Shown here: positions 52,596-61,389 of the stretch, one piece after another | Position numbering within the stretch: position 1 is the stretch's first letter | How the letters are laid out: each line of letters starts with the position of its first letter | Assembly (NCBI RefSeq): GCF_005116645.1 | Contig: NZ_SWCM01000001.1 | Coordinates: forward strand, 620,001 to 684,000 | Length of the DNA: 64,000 nt | Reading direction: 5' to 3' | Source of the DNA: Desulfopila sp. IMCC35006 | GTDB taxonomy: Bacteria; Desulfobacterota; Desulfobulbia; Desulfobulbales; Desulfocapsaceae | Program-made: the position numbers and the translations under genes | Notes under the pieces: model-generated | The model's database searches: none | The model's input: the letters and a program-made list of their open reading frames with translations, nothing else | What the model was told of the DNA's origin: nothing

Positions 52596-53117
52596 CTATT
52601 TTAAAACTTTTTTATCAGTCAGCAGTTTCGATGGACACTTGCTGTCTGTCAATATGTGACTTCCTGACTTAATCTCATTAATCCGGACCTGATAGAGACG
52701 TTCCCGGAACTGCATGTATATATCAAATGCTGCCAGCATGGCCAGATCTACTGCAAAATCAAAATCATACAGCTCTGCGACAAGGTGTTTTCGTTCTTTA
52801 TCCGCAGCAAAAACTTCACGAGTGATATGCTTGACTGCATTCAGTGGGGCTATAGCCTGTGCCGGGGTAAATTGCTGGACGGAACGTATACTTATTATTT
52901 GTTCCAGAGGAGCAGTAAATTCTCCAGCATCAGCACCCTTGGAGAGCTTGACAAAAAGTTGGCCCAATGCCTGCCGGATATTTCCACCAACCGGATTGGC
53001 GAAGATGTCACGTTCTTTCACAAAAAAACCGGACGAGGTATAAGTAGAAAGTGTATATTCTACCCACTTATCGACAATTTTCTCCCCGTGGTTCCGAAAA
53101 CCTTCCGCCAGATCCAT
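52596..53117 (-). CDS. RsbRD N-terminal-domain protein upstream of dsrM
   Basis: 173 residues from ATG 53117. The helical body (GFRNHGEKIVDKWVEYTLST, DPVGGNIRQ-like NPVGGNIRQALGQLFVKLSK, VQQFTPAQAIAPLNAVKHIT, FDFAVDLAMLAAFDIYMQFR) is the RsbT co-antagonist RsbRD N-terminal fold, related to non-heme globin sensors. Such a gene often precedes dsrMKJOP in sulfate reducers, suggesting a sensory or regulatory role for the complex, but this is not proven. The intergenic stretch to Prc (53118-53411) holds no gene. Confidence 0.85.
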   Translation of the reverse strand: MDLAEGFRNHGEKIVDKWVEYTLSTYTSSGFFVKERDIFANPVGGNIRQALGQLFVKLSKGADAGEFTAPLEQIISIRSVQQFTPAQAIAPLNAVKHITREVFAADKERKHLVAELYDFDFAVDLAMLAAFDIYMQFRERLYQVRINEIKSGSHILTDSKCPSKLLTDKKVLK

Positions 53118-53411
53118 ATGGTCACAACCCTTTTCATACCTACGAAACTTCAACCGAACTGACACTCATCAAGGTGAGAAAACAAATGAATGATCATTCA
53201 CAAAGTGACATTTCTATCACCTTTCCTTCTCTTTTTCAAGAAGATTTTTAGCATGCACAGCTCGCTCAAATGACGGTATAGTGAGGGCTCCCGCGTCGTT
53301 TCGCGTAAACACTCACCCGCACCGAATGTATATTGTCCTCACCGCAGCTGAAGCGTTTACCGTCCTCAGGCTATGTGGTTATCATTAGTTTTTCAAGGTA
53401 GGACGAACGTT

Positions 53412-55631
53412 TCACTTTCCCGAAAATCGGATGATATCGCCGACGATATTGACGGCTTCCCTGATGTAAGGATCTTGCTTGACATCTTTCAGCCACTTAT
53501 CCTTTGGATCTTCCTGGTCAGCATCCTGTCCCTCAAAATCAGGGTCATCCCCCGCTTCGTCTCGGTATTTTCGGTAATAGGCGCCAACTTTCTCGCGCAT
53601 CAGCCGTGCTTCATCGCGCTTTAACCGCATGTCGTCAATCTGCACGGTCAACATGGTATTTTCGCTTCGCTCGGCGCCTCTTGCCGCTTCTTCGCTGATA
53701 ATTTTAAAACCTTTGTCCTGCGCCACGCGCATAAGGCTCATTTCCCTCAGTTTGGCCATATTGAAGGGCTGTTTACTTTTGTACGCGGTGAAGGCAACCG
53801 GTGCAATTGAATCCCAGGGAAGCGAGTAATCCAGATAGCGCTCTCCTGATTTGATATATTCAAAGAGGTTTGGCAGCACAATATCGGACTCCACCCCTTT
53901 ATACTGGGTTGAGCTGCCTGTCACCCGGTAAAATTTCTGAATGGTGACTTTCAACGCCCCGAGATCCTCGTATTTGCGGACATTCAGCAGGGGTATATTT
54001 TCGTTGAGATTGATAATCGTCTGGACCGTCCCCTTGCCATGGGTATGTTTGCCGCCGACAATTACCGCCCGGTGATAATCCTGCAGTGCCGCGGCGACAA
54101 TTTCAGATGCCGATGCGGAAAATTTGTTGACCAGGACAACCAGTGGTCCATCATAGGACACTCCATCATTGGTGTCGCTCAGCACGCGCTTATCTCCATA
54201 TTTGTTCAGCACTTGCACAACAGGTCCTGACTTGATAAAGAGACCGGTTATATCAACTGCATCAACCAGAGCGCCGCCGCCATCGTCACGCAGGTCAAGG
54301 ACGATCCCATCGACATTTTGCGCCTTTAAATTATTGATTTCCTTGAGCGTATCTTCTGTCGAGTTTCGACCGTTCGCCCCATTTCTGGTGCCCTCGAAAT
54401 CGCGGTAGAAGCTGGGAATGAAAATATATCCGGTGCGTCGGCCGTCCGGGGAATCCATTACCGAACTTTTAACAAAGGTTTCTTCAATCTGCACCACATC
54501 ACGTACAATCCTGATAACCTCCGTCACACCGTCACTCCTTTTCACGGTGAGAATGACCGCCTGACCTTTGGGACCCCGGATTAGACGGACCGCATCCCTC
54601 AGCCGCATATCGGTAATATCGACCGGCTCCTCACCCTCCTGGGCCACCTGCAAAATGATATCTTCCGCTTTCAAGCTGCCCTGCCTCGCCGAGGCACTTC
54701 CGGGAATAATTCTGATAACCTTGATAAAACCGTCATCCTCACGAAGAAGCGCACCTATCCCTTCCAGACTGCCGCGCATGTTTATGTCGAACTGCTCTTT
54801 TCCGGCCGGGGGAATGTAATTGGTATGCGGACCAAATGCCCTGGCGACACAGTTGAAGAAACGGTCGTAATGATCCTGCAGGTTCTCCTGCCGCAGCCGC
54901 TGGAAAAAATTTTTATTTCTTTTACTGACCTTGGCCAGAGCTTCCTGCCAGAGCTCCTCCTCAGTCATTTTTTTAGCCGCCGGCTTTTTCACTTTCGGCT
55001 GCCCCCCGATGCTTTCCGGCTTCTCTTTCTGGGCATCCTCAAGATCGAGATACTGCGAGATGACCTGGGCCTTCAAGACCAGACGCCAGCGATCTCTTAA
55101 TTCAGCAATGTTTTTGGCAAAGTCAATTTTTTCGGGGTCGGTTTCGTAGGATTCGCTTTTGCCGACATTAAAAGATCCGACATAGAGGTCTTTTGAGTCG
55201 GGCTTGCCTATCACCACTTTATTGCTCGCCATCATTTCCCCGGCCATCTTCTGCACGAGGTCGATCTTTTCGGTCAAAATGTCGTAACCGGTATCCGGCA
55301 GGGTAATCTGGCCGTCAGCGAGGTTGTTGTCAATATAGGGGGCAAATGCTTCGAGTTGCTGCACATCTTTTTTCAGGAGAAATCTTTTCTGGTAATCAAG
55401 CTGTTTGATATACAGATAAAAAGTGGCCTGCGACAATTTGTCGCCCATCACCTTGTCACTGAAATGCAGAGCCGGCAGCTGTTTGCTGAGAATATAGCCA
55501 ATCAGCCGGTTTCTTTTTTGATCAACTGCGTCAACCTTGCCCGTATCGCCAAAGCAGATATTCGATAAATTCAGGCACAACAATGTCAGACAAAAGACCA
55601 GAACAATCTTTTTGTTTTTCATAAGTATCAT
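53412..55631 (-). CDS. prc: C-terminal processing peptidase (tail-specific protease Prc)
   Basis: 739 residues with a signal peptide (MKNKKIVLVFCLTLLCLNLS; the start may be this second Met at 55622). A long N-terminal helical region precedes a PDZ domain (about 285-375, GSLEGIGALLREDDGFIKVI, GSASARQGSLKAEDII). The S41 domain has the catalytic Ser in NKFSASASEIVAAALQDYH and Lys in HGKGTVQTI. A helical C-terminal domain closes the protein. It degrades or trims periplasmic proteins with non-polar C-termini and so regulates murein enzymes and stress. Confidence 0.93.
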   Translation of the reverse strand: MILMKNKKIVLVFCLTLLCLNLSNICFGDTGKVDAVDQKRNRLIGYILSKQLPALHFSDKVMGDKLSQATFYLYIKQLDYQKRFLLKKDVQQLEAFAPYIDNNLADGQITLPDTGYDILTEKIDLVQKMAGEMMASNKVVIGKPDSKDLYVGSFNVGKSESYETDPEKIDFAKNIAELRDRWRLVLKAQVISQYLDLEDAQKEKPESIGGQPKVKKPAAKKMTEEELWQEALAKVSKRNKNFFQRLRQENLQDHYDRFFNCVARAFGPHTNYIPPAGKEQFDINMRGSLEGIGALLREDDGFIKVIRIIPGSASARQGSLKAEDIILQVAQEGEEPVDITDMRLRDAVRLIRGPKGQAVILTVKRSDGVTEVIRIVRDVVQIEETFVKSSVMDSPDGRRTGYIFIPSFYRDFEGTRNGANGRNSTEDTLKEINNLKAQNVDGIVLDLRDDGGGALVDAVDITGLFIKSGPVVQVLNKYGDKRVLSDTNDGVSYDGPLVVLVNKFSASASEIVAAALQDYHRAVIVGGKHTHGKGTVQTIINLNENIPLLNVRKYEDLGALKVTIQKFYRVTGSSTQYKGVESDIVLPNLFEYIKSGERYLDYSLPWDSIAPVAFTAYKSKQPFNMAKLREMSLMRVAQDKGFKIISEEAARGAERSENTMLTVQIDDMRLKRDEARLMREKVGAYYRKYRDEAGDDPDFEGQDADQEDPKDKWLKDVKQDPYIREAVNIVGDIIRFSGK

Positions 55632-55914
55632 TAAAGTTAAACTTGTAAAAATTCAAATTCCAGGATGGTTATATAAAATATTTCATCTACGGGGTATAAT
55701 ATTTTTCTCTCGTTTCCGGGGTACCAGTGGGACGTCGTATATTGACAAAAATATTGACAAAAAAACTGCAACTGCGGAGCAGACGAAGAATTTTCACGAC
55801 ACCGTTTATAGATTACCTCGTAATCTGGACGAACGAATACAGAGTAAATATTGTCGTAAGAGATAACAGAACGGAAAAACAAATACTACGACAAACAGAT
55901 CCACCTAAAAAAAA

Positions 55915-56095
55915 TTCTGCTTGCCCCAAAAACTCTGCCTGTCGGAATGGAAGGGTGTGAGCTGTTCGTTTTTCGGGTCTCTGCAGCCATGGACGGCGGC
56001 AGTGAAGCCCCCACGGATGGGTTTACGGCGTCCCGGGAAGGAACAGCTCACCCCCTGGTTCAGCAGCGAAACATCGGGGGCAGTCAGAAAAAAAA
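55915..56095. repeat. Second hairpin element with shared core; fills the 55632-56098 gap
   Basis: Arms GTGAGCTGTTC (55957-55967) and GAACAGCTCAC (56041-56051) enclose CTGCAGCCATGGACGGCGGC, AAGCCCCCACGGATGGGTTT and ACGGCGTCCC, matching the loop of the element at 5116-5290. Outer parts pair imperfectly (TTCTGCTTGCCCC with GGGGGCAGTCAGAA). It lies immediately after the stop of the minus-strand gene 56099. Nothing else is visible between 55632 and 55914. Confidence 0.68.
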
Positions 56096-56098
56096 TTA

Positions 56099-56608
56099 TC
56101 ATGAAAAGGGAGCTGCTGGGCACAACTCTGCCAATACTGTATGCCGATCGTTCAGCTCCACGCCAAGCTCCCCGGCAAAACTTTGCAGCTCTGCATAGGT
56201 GCAGTTGATAATGGTCGGCCGACCGACGGCCTGCAGCTGTTGCATTTCTTGTTCAAGAAAACGCAAAAATGCATCCGCAGCCCTGCGCCGCACCCGACTG
56301 ACCTCCAGATCTTGACGCGAACAAAAGGTGCAAAACCGCTGATAATTGATGATCGACCGGCAGATTCCGCGATATATGGATTTGGTACTGTTGGCATGCT
56401 GCAGGTCACGGACAATAATTTCCAAGAACCGTTCAACCGCAGCATTTTTCAGCAGCGCAACATGCGCATCAGTCAAGCAGATACGAGGTCCATCCTGCGC
56501 TCTAGTGAGCTGGTATATAGCCGAATTATAGGCGATCTCGGGAGTTTCTCCGGAATATCTGACGATATACCATTCATTTTCAATTATTTCAGGCAGATCG
56601 TCTGTCAT
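56099..56608 (-). CDS. Hypothetical protein downstream of hemA
   Basis: 169 residues from ATG 56608. MTDDLPEIIENEWYIVRYSG starts a small strand-rich part. A cysteine-bearing helical centre (SIINYQRFCTFCSRQDLEVS) and acidic helices (ADAFLRFLEQEMQQLQ) follow. The Cys-x-x-Cys may bind a metal. I recognise no family. It begins about 10 bases after the hemA stop, so it is in the tetrapyrrole operon, and it could be a cofactor or heme-related accessory protein. Confidence 0.6.
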   Translation of the reverse strand: MTDDLPEIIENEWYIVRYSGETPEIAYNSAIYQLTRAQDGPRICLTDAHVALLKNAAVERFLEIIVRDLQHANSTKSIYRGICRSIINYQRFCTFCSRQDLEVSRVRRRAADAFLRFLEQEMQQLQAVGRPTIINCTYAELQSFAGELGVELNDRHTVLAELCPAAPFS

Positions 56609-56617
56609 CACAACCGG

Positions 56618-57907
56618 CTACTGCTCGTCTTTTTTATTTTCCAGGCCAAAGAGTTCGCGAACAGTAGTTACCTTGAGATCGCTGTTGTCCCGCCCTGCAC
56701 AGGATTCACTCTTCAGAAACATCAGCGGATCGTGGAGTATTTTCGTGGTAATGGCCGCGACCATTCTGGCCAGATTTTCCCGTTCGGAATCCGTCATATC
56801 GGGCATTCTCGCCAAAGTCCTGTCCAACTCCAACTGCCCTATCTCATCCATTTTTTTCTTTAAGGCCTGGATGGTCGGCGTCACCGCCAAGCCATTGAAC
56901 CATCGCTCAAACTTCAGCGTCTCCTCATCGACAATACGAGCCGCCTTCACTGCCTCTTTATCCCGTTCCGATTTATTTATCTGGACGACATTGCTTAAAT
57001 CGTCAATATCGTACAGATAGACATTTTCCAGCTCATTTAACCCGGGATCGAGATCCCTCGGGACGGCGATATCGATAAAGAACAGCGGCCGATTCATCCT
57101 CGCCCGCATAACCGATTTGACTGCATCTTTGCGCAGGATGATCTCTGTAGCCCCAGTAGAGCTGATAATAATATCAACGTGTTTCAGTTGTGCCACCAGC
57201 TCTTCCATGGACACGGCACTGCCATTAAAGCGCTGGGCCAGAGCAACTGCCCGGGCCAGAGTTCGATTAGCGACGGTGACCGACCCCACTCCCTGGCCGA
57301 CCAGATGTTCTGCGGCCAGCTCAGCCATCTCCCCCGCCCCGATCAGCAGAACTTTTTTATCACTCAGATTGCCAAATATTTTTTTGGCAAGTTGTACGGC
57401 GGCATAGCTTATGGAAACGGCGTGGGAACCAATAGCCGTTTCCGTGCGGACTCTTTTCGCCACGGAAAAAGACTTATGGATCAGTTTGTTAAGCAGTGGC
57501 CCGGTGCAGCCGAAGTGGGCAGCATGCCGATAGGCTTGCTTCAACTGTCCGAGTATCTGCGCCTCTCCGACCACCATTGAATCGAGACTGGCGGCAACCA
57601 TGAACAAATGATGTACCGCCTCCCTGTCGTGCAGAATATAGAGATATTGACTACTCTCTTCCCGGGTAACCGTATCACCAAAAAGAAAATCGACAATCGC
57701 GTCTTTTACGGAATTGCCGGCCTCGGTCACCAGCAATAACTCAACCCGGTTGCAGGTAGACAGAAGATAATATTCCCGCAATCCGGTAATGTTTTTCATT
57801 GCCGCAAGCGGCTGTTCATAGCCGTCGGCAAGAGCAATTTTCTCGCGTATTTCGACCGGCGTGGTTTTATGATTTACCCCAAGGAGCATTATCTTATCAC
57901 TTGGCAT
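56618..57907 (-). CDS. hemA: Glutamyl-tRNA reductase
   Basis: 429 residues. The N-terminus has MLLGVNHKTTPVEIREKIAL and the catalytic Cys in YYLLSTCNRVELLLVTE. The NADPH domain reads VLLIGAGEMAELAAEHLVGQ and ADVIISSTGA-like (HVDIIISSTGATEIILRKDA), followed by the dimerisation helix. It makes glutamate-1-semialdehyde, the first committed tetrapyrrole step, needed for heme, siroheme (DsrAB) and B12. The start overlaps the upstream CcsA-like stop by 11 bases. Confidence 0.95.
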   Translation of the reverse strand: MPSDKIMLLGVNHKTTPVEIREKIALADGYEQPLAAMKNITGLREYYLLSTCNRVELLLVTEAGNSVKDAIVDFLFGDTVTREESSQYLYILHDREAVHHLFMVAASLDSMVVGEAQILGQLKQAYRHAAHFGCTGPLLNKLIHKSFSVAKRVRTETAIGSHAVSISYAAVQLAKKIFGNLSDKKVLLIGAGEMAELAAEHLVGQGVGSVTVANRTLARAVALAQRFNGSAVSMEELVAQLKHVDIIISSTGATEIILRKDAVKSVMRARMNRPLFFIDIAVPRDLDPGLNELENVYLYDIDDLSNVVQINKSERDKEAVKAARIVDEETLKFERWFNGLAVTPTIQALKKKMDEIGQLELDRTLARMPDMTDSERENLARMVAAITTKILHDPLMFLKSESCAGRDNSDLKVTTVRELFGLENKKDEQ

Positions 57908-58724
57908 AACTATGCACCCCTCCAAGCAGATACGGAACGCCCCACAGGGTAAAAATGACCGCGGCAAATCCGACGATGGCCATTACCGCCGCCCTTTTCC
58001 CCCGCCATCCCACGGTAAACCGCTGATGCAGCTGGACCAGATATAAAAACCAGGTAATCAGCGACCAGGTCTCCTTGGGATCCCACTGCCAGTAGGTGCC
58101 CCACGCCTGTCGTGCCCAGATTGATCCTGTCACGATCCCTAAGGTTAAAAAAACAAAGCCTGCGGTCAAGCAATGATTATTCAGTTGATCAAGGGCATCA
58201 AGAGAAGGAAAACGGGCAAAAAAATAACCGAATTTTTTGCTTTTCAGTTCCCGCTCCTGCAACAGATACATAAGCCCGCCGCAGAACGCCAGGGACAAAA
58301 AGCCGTAGGCAATAATGGAAACGCCGGCATGAACAGGCAGCCATGCGCTCTGCAGCGCAGGCACCAGCGGACTGAAATCCCTTTGCGAAAAAGAAGCAAT
58401 CAATAATTGGCAGAAAATGAGTATCGAAACAAAGGTGCCAAAATTTTTGACGGTATACCGCCACCTAAAAGAAAGATAGGCCCAGGTCGTGGCCCAGGCA
58501 AAAAAGGCTACGGCTTCGTGCTGTGACGTTATCGGGGTATGGCCGGCCAGAACAAAACGCGAACCTATATAGAGTGTCTGGACCACCCCCGAAACAAGCA
58601 GGATCATCCGCGCTAATTTGCGTATTTTATTATTCTGGCTGACAAAAAAAACCAGATACGCTGCAGCGGCAGTGAAAGTTATGCCCAGGGCCGACTGAAA
58701 AAGGAGGTAGTTTATTTCTTCCAT
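57897..58724 (-). CDS. CcsA/HemX-type cytochrome c assembly membrane protein
   Basis: 275 residues from ATG 58724 (AAGGA five bases before), with about eight helices. The tryptophan-rich heme signature AWGTYWQWDPKETWSLITWF and conserved histidines (HAGVSIIAYGFL) mark the CcsA/ResC/HemX family. It handles heme export or cytochrome c maturation, or stabilises HemA as HemX. Coupling to hemA supports the HemX-like reading, and c-type cytochromes such as DsrJ need maturation. Confidence 0.87.
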   Translation of the reverse strand: MEEINYLLFQSALGITFTAAAAYLVFFVSQNNKIRKLARMILLVSGVVQTLYIGSRFVLAGHTPITSQHEAVAFFAWATTWAYLSFRWRYTVKNFGTFVSILIFCQLLIASFSQRDFSPLVPALQSAWLPVHAGVSIIAYGFLSLAFCGGLMYLLQERELKSKKFGYFFARFPSLDALDQLNNHCLTAGFVFLTLGIVTGSIWARQAWGTYWQWDPKETWSLITWFLYLVQLHQRFTVGWRGKRAAVMAIVGFAAVIFTLWGVPYLLGGVHSYAK

Positions 58725-58796
58725 GGGTATCCTTGCATGATGAATTACTGCCCAACCGTTCACGCGTTCATTGTCTTTGCGATCAATTGATCGAAA

Positions 58797-59468
58797 TCAC
58801 TCTTCGACAATTTTTTTCATGAGCTCCACCGCATCGGCCTCGGCGGGTAACTCCCGAAGAAGCATCATCTGCAGTTCAAACCAATTGCCATTAAGCACCA
58901 GTTCAACAATTCCCTGCTGCAGTAATCTGCGAAAAAGTTCGCTGTTGCTATCGGAATCATCATCCAGACCGATAATTTTTTCTCGAATCAAGGCCAGGAG
59001 CTCAACGACAATAGCGTACTCCGGAACTATTTCTTTTTCCATCTGCTGTCTTATTTTTTTTGCCAGCGCCGGACTGCTTCCCTCCGTGGAAACGGTCACC
59101 AGCATTTTTCCCCGTCGAAAATGTGCCGGCACATGAAAATGACTGTGCAGGGGATCATCGGCACTGTTCAAAAGTACCGCATTTTTTGCGGCCTCCCTGG
59201 CGACCAGAAGCTGCACATCGGGGTTGTCTGTTGCCGCGAAAACCAGAAATGCCCCTCGCAAATCACCTTCAGCGAAGCCTCTTTCGAACCACTCGATCTC
59301 GTTTTTTTTGATGATCGCATCTAATTCCGGGGTAATTTCCGGACTGATTATCCGGATTCTGGCATCACAAACCAAGAGACTCTTCGTTTTACGTAAAGCG
59401 ACGACGCCTCCCCCAACCACCAGGCACAGTTTGTCGGTAATATTTAAATTGACAGGATATAAAGACAT
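58797..59468 (-). CDS. sirC: Precorrin-2 dehydrogenase / siroheme-synthase N-terminal type
   Basis: 223 residues. MSLYPVNLNITDKLCLVVGG then GVVALRKTKSLLVCDARIRI is the Rossmann start. VFAATDNPDVQLLVAREAAK and FHVPAHFRRGKMLVTVSTEG then SSPALAKKIRQQ are the Met8p/CysG-N signature. It oxidises precorrin-2 to sirohydrochlorin, and some relatives also chelate iron. There is no methylase domain, so it is not a full CysG. Siroheme is the cofactor of dissimilatory sulfite reductase. Confidence 0.93.
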   Translation of the reverse strand: MSLYPVNLNITDKLCLVVGGGVVALRKTKSLLVCDARIRIISPEITPELDAIIKKNEIEWFERGFAEGDLRGAFLVFAATDNPDVQLLVAREAAKNAVLLNSADDPLHSHFHVPAHFRRGKMLVTVSTEGSSPALAKKIRQQMEKEIVPEYAIVVELLALIREKIIGLDDDSDSNSELFRRLLQQGIVELVLNGNWFELQMMLLRELPAEADAVELMKKIVEE

Positions 59469-59549
59469 GGGCTTACCAGGGATAAGAATAGCGTACTGGC
59501 TTTTACTCAGTTAGTGCGGAGCCATTGTGCTCATGGCGGGCAAAAATAA

Positions 59550-60245
59550 TCAGTTTATTTTGTGTCGTAACCGGTTGATAATGATTGCTATCTTTTTACC
59601 ATCCCGCTTGATGACCTGTTCCTTCGTGCCAATGGCAAAATCTTTCTGGGCAAGTTGGAGAAATTTAGGCAGACTCTGTCTTTTCGCATCATGGGCCAGG
59701 TATATTTCCCCATCAGCTTTCAGATACGTTTTAAATACATTCAATAATGGCTGAAAAAATTCATCTCGAAAAAGAATTTCTGCACCAGCCAGCACATCGA
59801 ATGGTTCCATCTGGGGCGGATTCAACCAGTCCAGATGGGCAAACTGCACATCTTTGAGTCCGGAGGCGGCAGCGCTCACTTTCTGAAAATCCATTATTAT
59901 GTCTTCATAATCGCTGATGGTGACAGCAAAGCCGGCGGCGGCAGCGGCAAGCCCGGGAGCCCCGAGGCCGGCACCAAGTTCCAAAAGTGTCCTGCCGGCA
60001 GCCCGAGGTTGCGAACCGAGGACATATGCCAGAATCATCGCGGCATCCCAGAGACGGATCCAAAAGGGAAACTGCGAAACATCGGAAAAAGGGTTTTTCC
60101 CATCTAAAAATTCTTCCAGATCAGCTATTTTGAGCAGACGGATCTGCTTTTCGCCAAATCGAAGTCGATCGAAAGTCAAAGTGTATTTTTGACGAATACG
60201 GTTGTAAATCTCCCGTTCGGCGTCCGGAAGAGTGCGAATATCCAT
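59550..60245 (-). CDS. Class I SAM-dependent methyltransferase
   Basis: 231 residues from ATG 60245. Motif I is LLELGAGLGAPGLAAAAAGF with the acidic VTISDYEDIIMDF, followed by FDVLAGAEILFRDEFFQPLL, a pattern of the protein N-methyltransferase 16/METTL-like families. The substrate is unknown; a protein Lys or small molecule is possible. It lies 81 bases upstream of sirC on the same strand. Confidence 0.8.
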   Translation of the reverse strand: MDIRTLPDAEREIYNRIRQKYTLTFDRLRFGEKQIRLLKIADLEEFLDGKNPFSDVSQFPFWIRLWDAAMILAYVLGSQPRAAGRTLLELGAGLGAPGLAAAAAGFAVTISDYEDIIMDFQKVSAAASGLKDVQFAHLDWLNPPQMEPFDVLAGAEILFRDEFFQPLLNVFKTYLKADGEIYLAHDAKRQSLPKFLQLAQKDFAIGTKEQVIKRDGKKIAIIINRLRHKIN

Positions 60246-60291
60246 AGCTGGGGCCTTCGTGAGGTGCAATACCTGCGTTTTAGAATAGGGT

Positions 60292-60332
60292 AGAAAAAAA
60301 ATGGGCCAGCTGATCCGAAATCAGCCGACCCA
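60292..60332 (-). terminator. Rho-independent terminator
   Basis: The minus strand has GGGTCGGCTGAT-TTCGG-ATCAGCTGGCCC, then eight T. It separates the small secreted gene from the methyltransferase gene. Confidence 0.88.
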
Positions 60333-60360
60333 CAATACTTAAAGAGCAACGCTCTGTCAA

Positions 60361-60567
60361 TTAGCAACCCTCAACAGCACCTTTCTTGGAAGGGGATACT
60401 TTGACTTTGTCACCAGGAGCCAGTTTAGCGGCGTCTTCACAGGTCATGGTCACTTTGGTCCCATCAACCGCATCGACAGTACATTTAAGCTTCGCAGCAA
60501 AACCAAGACCTGCTGTGGAGAGGGCAAAAACCAAAGCCATTGCAAAAGCTACCATTTTCTTATTCAT
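60361..60567 (-). CDS. Small secreted protein, 68 residues
   Basis: Signal peptide MNKKMVAFAMALVFALSTAG then LGFAA, leaving a mature part of about 44 residues, KLKCTVDAVDGTKVTMTCED then AAKLAPGDKVKVSPSKKG AVEGC. Three cysteines, two in a 'C-x-V...T-x-x-C' strand pair, suggest a small disulfide-bonded beta fold. It has a good ribosome site (AAGGAG) and its own terminator, so it is monocistronic and probably abundant. I know no function. Confidence 0.72.
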   Translation of the reverse strand: MNKKMVAFAMALVFALSTAGLGFAAKLKCTVDAVDGTKVTMTCEDAAKLAPGDKVKVSPSKKGAVEGC

Positions 60568-60694
60568 TGTAATTCTCCTTTATTTTGTGGTTACCGATCG
60601 GAGCCAAGCTCCACTAAATTATATCCGACAAACAATCACAGCTATAACACTAGACACTCTATTTCATTTATTAATGAAATGCAACTGAAACCAA

Positions 60695-61195
60695 TCAGTT
60701 GAGCAGGCCCCGGATATCTTTTTCAAGAATATCATGCTGGATATATCCGGTGTACTTTTTGACCACATTACCGGATTTATTAACTAAAAATGCAACTGGA
60801 ATACCGTACACCCCACCGAAATCAATTGTCGTCTGCGCCTCAGCCAGTAAAACCGGATAGGTGATATCCTGCTTCTCAATAAATTTTGCCACGACTGCCG
60901 CACCCTGTTGATCTACCGATAAGCCCACCACCGAAAATCCTGCACCCTCCAGTTCATTGTGTAATTTTCTCAGAACAGGAACTTCTTCTGCGCACGGTGG
61001 ACACCACGTTGCAAAAAAGGTGAGCAGCAGTACCTTGCCCTGAAATGAATCCGATTTTATTATCTTACCGTCCCGCACACTCTCCAGGGCAAAAGTCGGC
61101 ATTCTGGTCGATGCCTCGGACGCCACAGTCATGAGTACCGTCAAGCAGAACAGTACACACAATACTGTCGCATGGAACAACTTCTTTTTTTTCAT
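60695..61195 (-). CDS. TlpA/ResA-like periplasmic thioredoxin
   Basis: 166 residues from ATG 61195, with a signal peptide (KKLFHATVLCVLFCLTVLMT). The thioredoxin fold carries TFFATWCPPCAEEVPVLRKL (WCPPC active site), VVGLSVDQQGAAVVAKFIE and YGIPVAFLVNKSGNVVKKYT with the cis-Pro. It reduces disulfides of apocytochromes c or other envelope proteins, which fits the CcsA-like gene nearby. Confidence 0.9.
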   Translation of the reverse strand: MKKKKLFHATVLCVLFCLTVLMTVASEASTRMPTFALESVRDGKIIKSDSFQGKVLLLTFFATWCPPCAEEVPVLRKLHNELEGAGFSVVGLSVDQQGAAVVAKFIEKQDITYPVLLAEAQTTIDFGGVYGIPVAFLVNKSGNVVKKYTGYIQHDILEKDIRGLLN

Positions 61196-61389
61196 ATAAT
61201 CCGCTCCCGGAGAGATTTCAAAATTGCTGTGCTTATGATATACTGTTGTGAGAAAATATTCCATATTAATTGAAAGTCAACCAACTGCAGAGAAAGATGG
61301 CATCTCAACAATAAATTATGTAAAGTCGCACAGACCAGGTAAACACAACTCCCTTCTCCCCATACTTTATTTTTCAATTCAGGGTCTTT

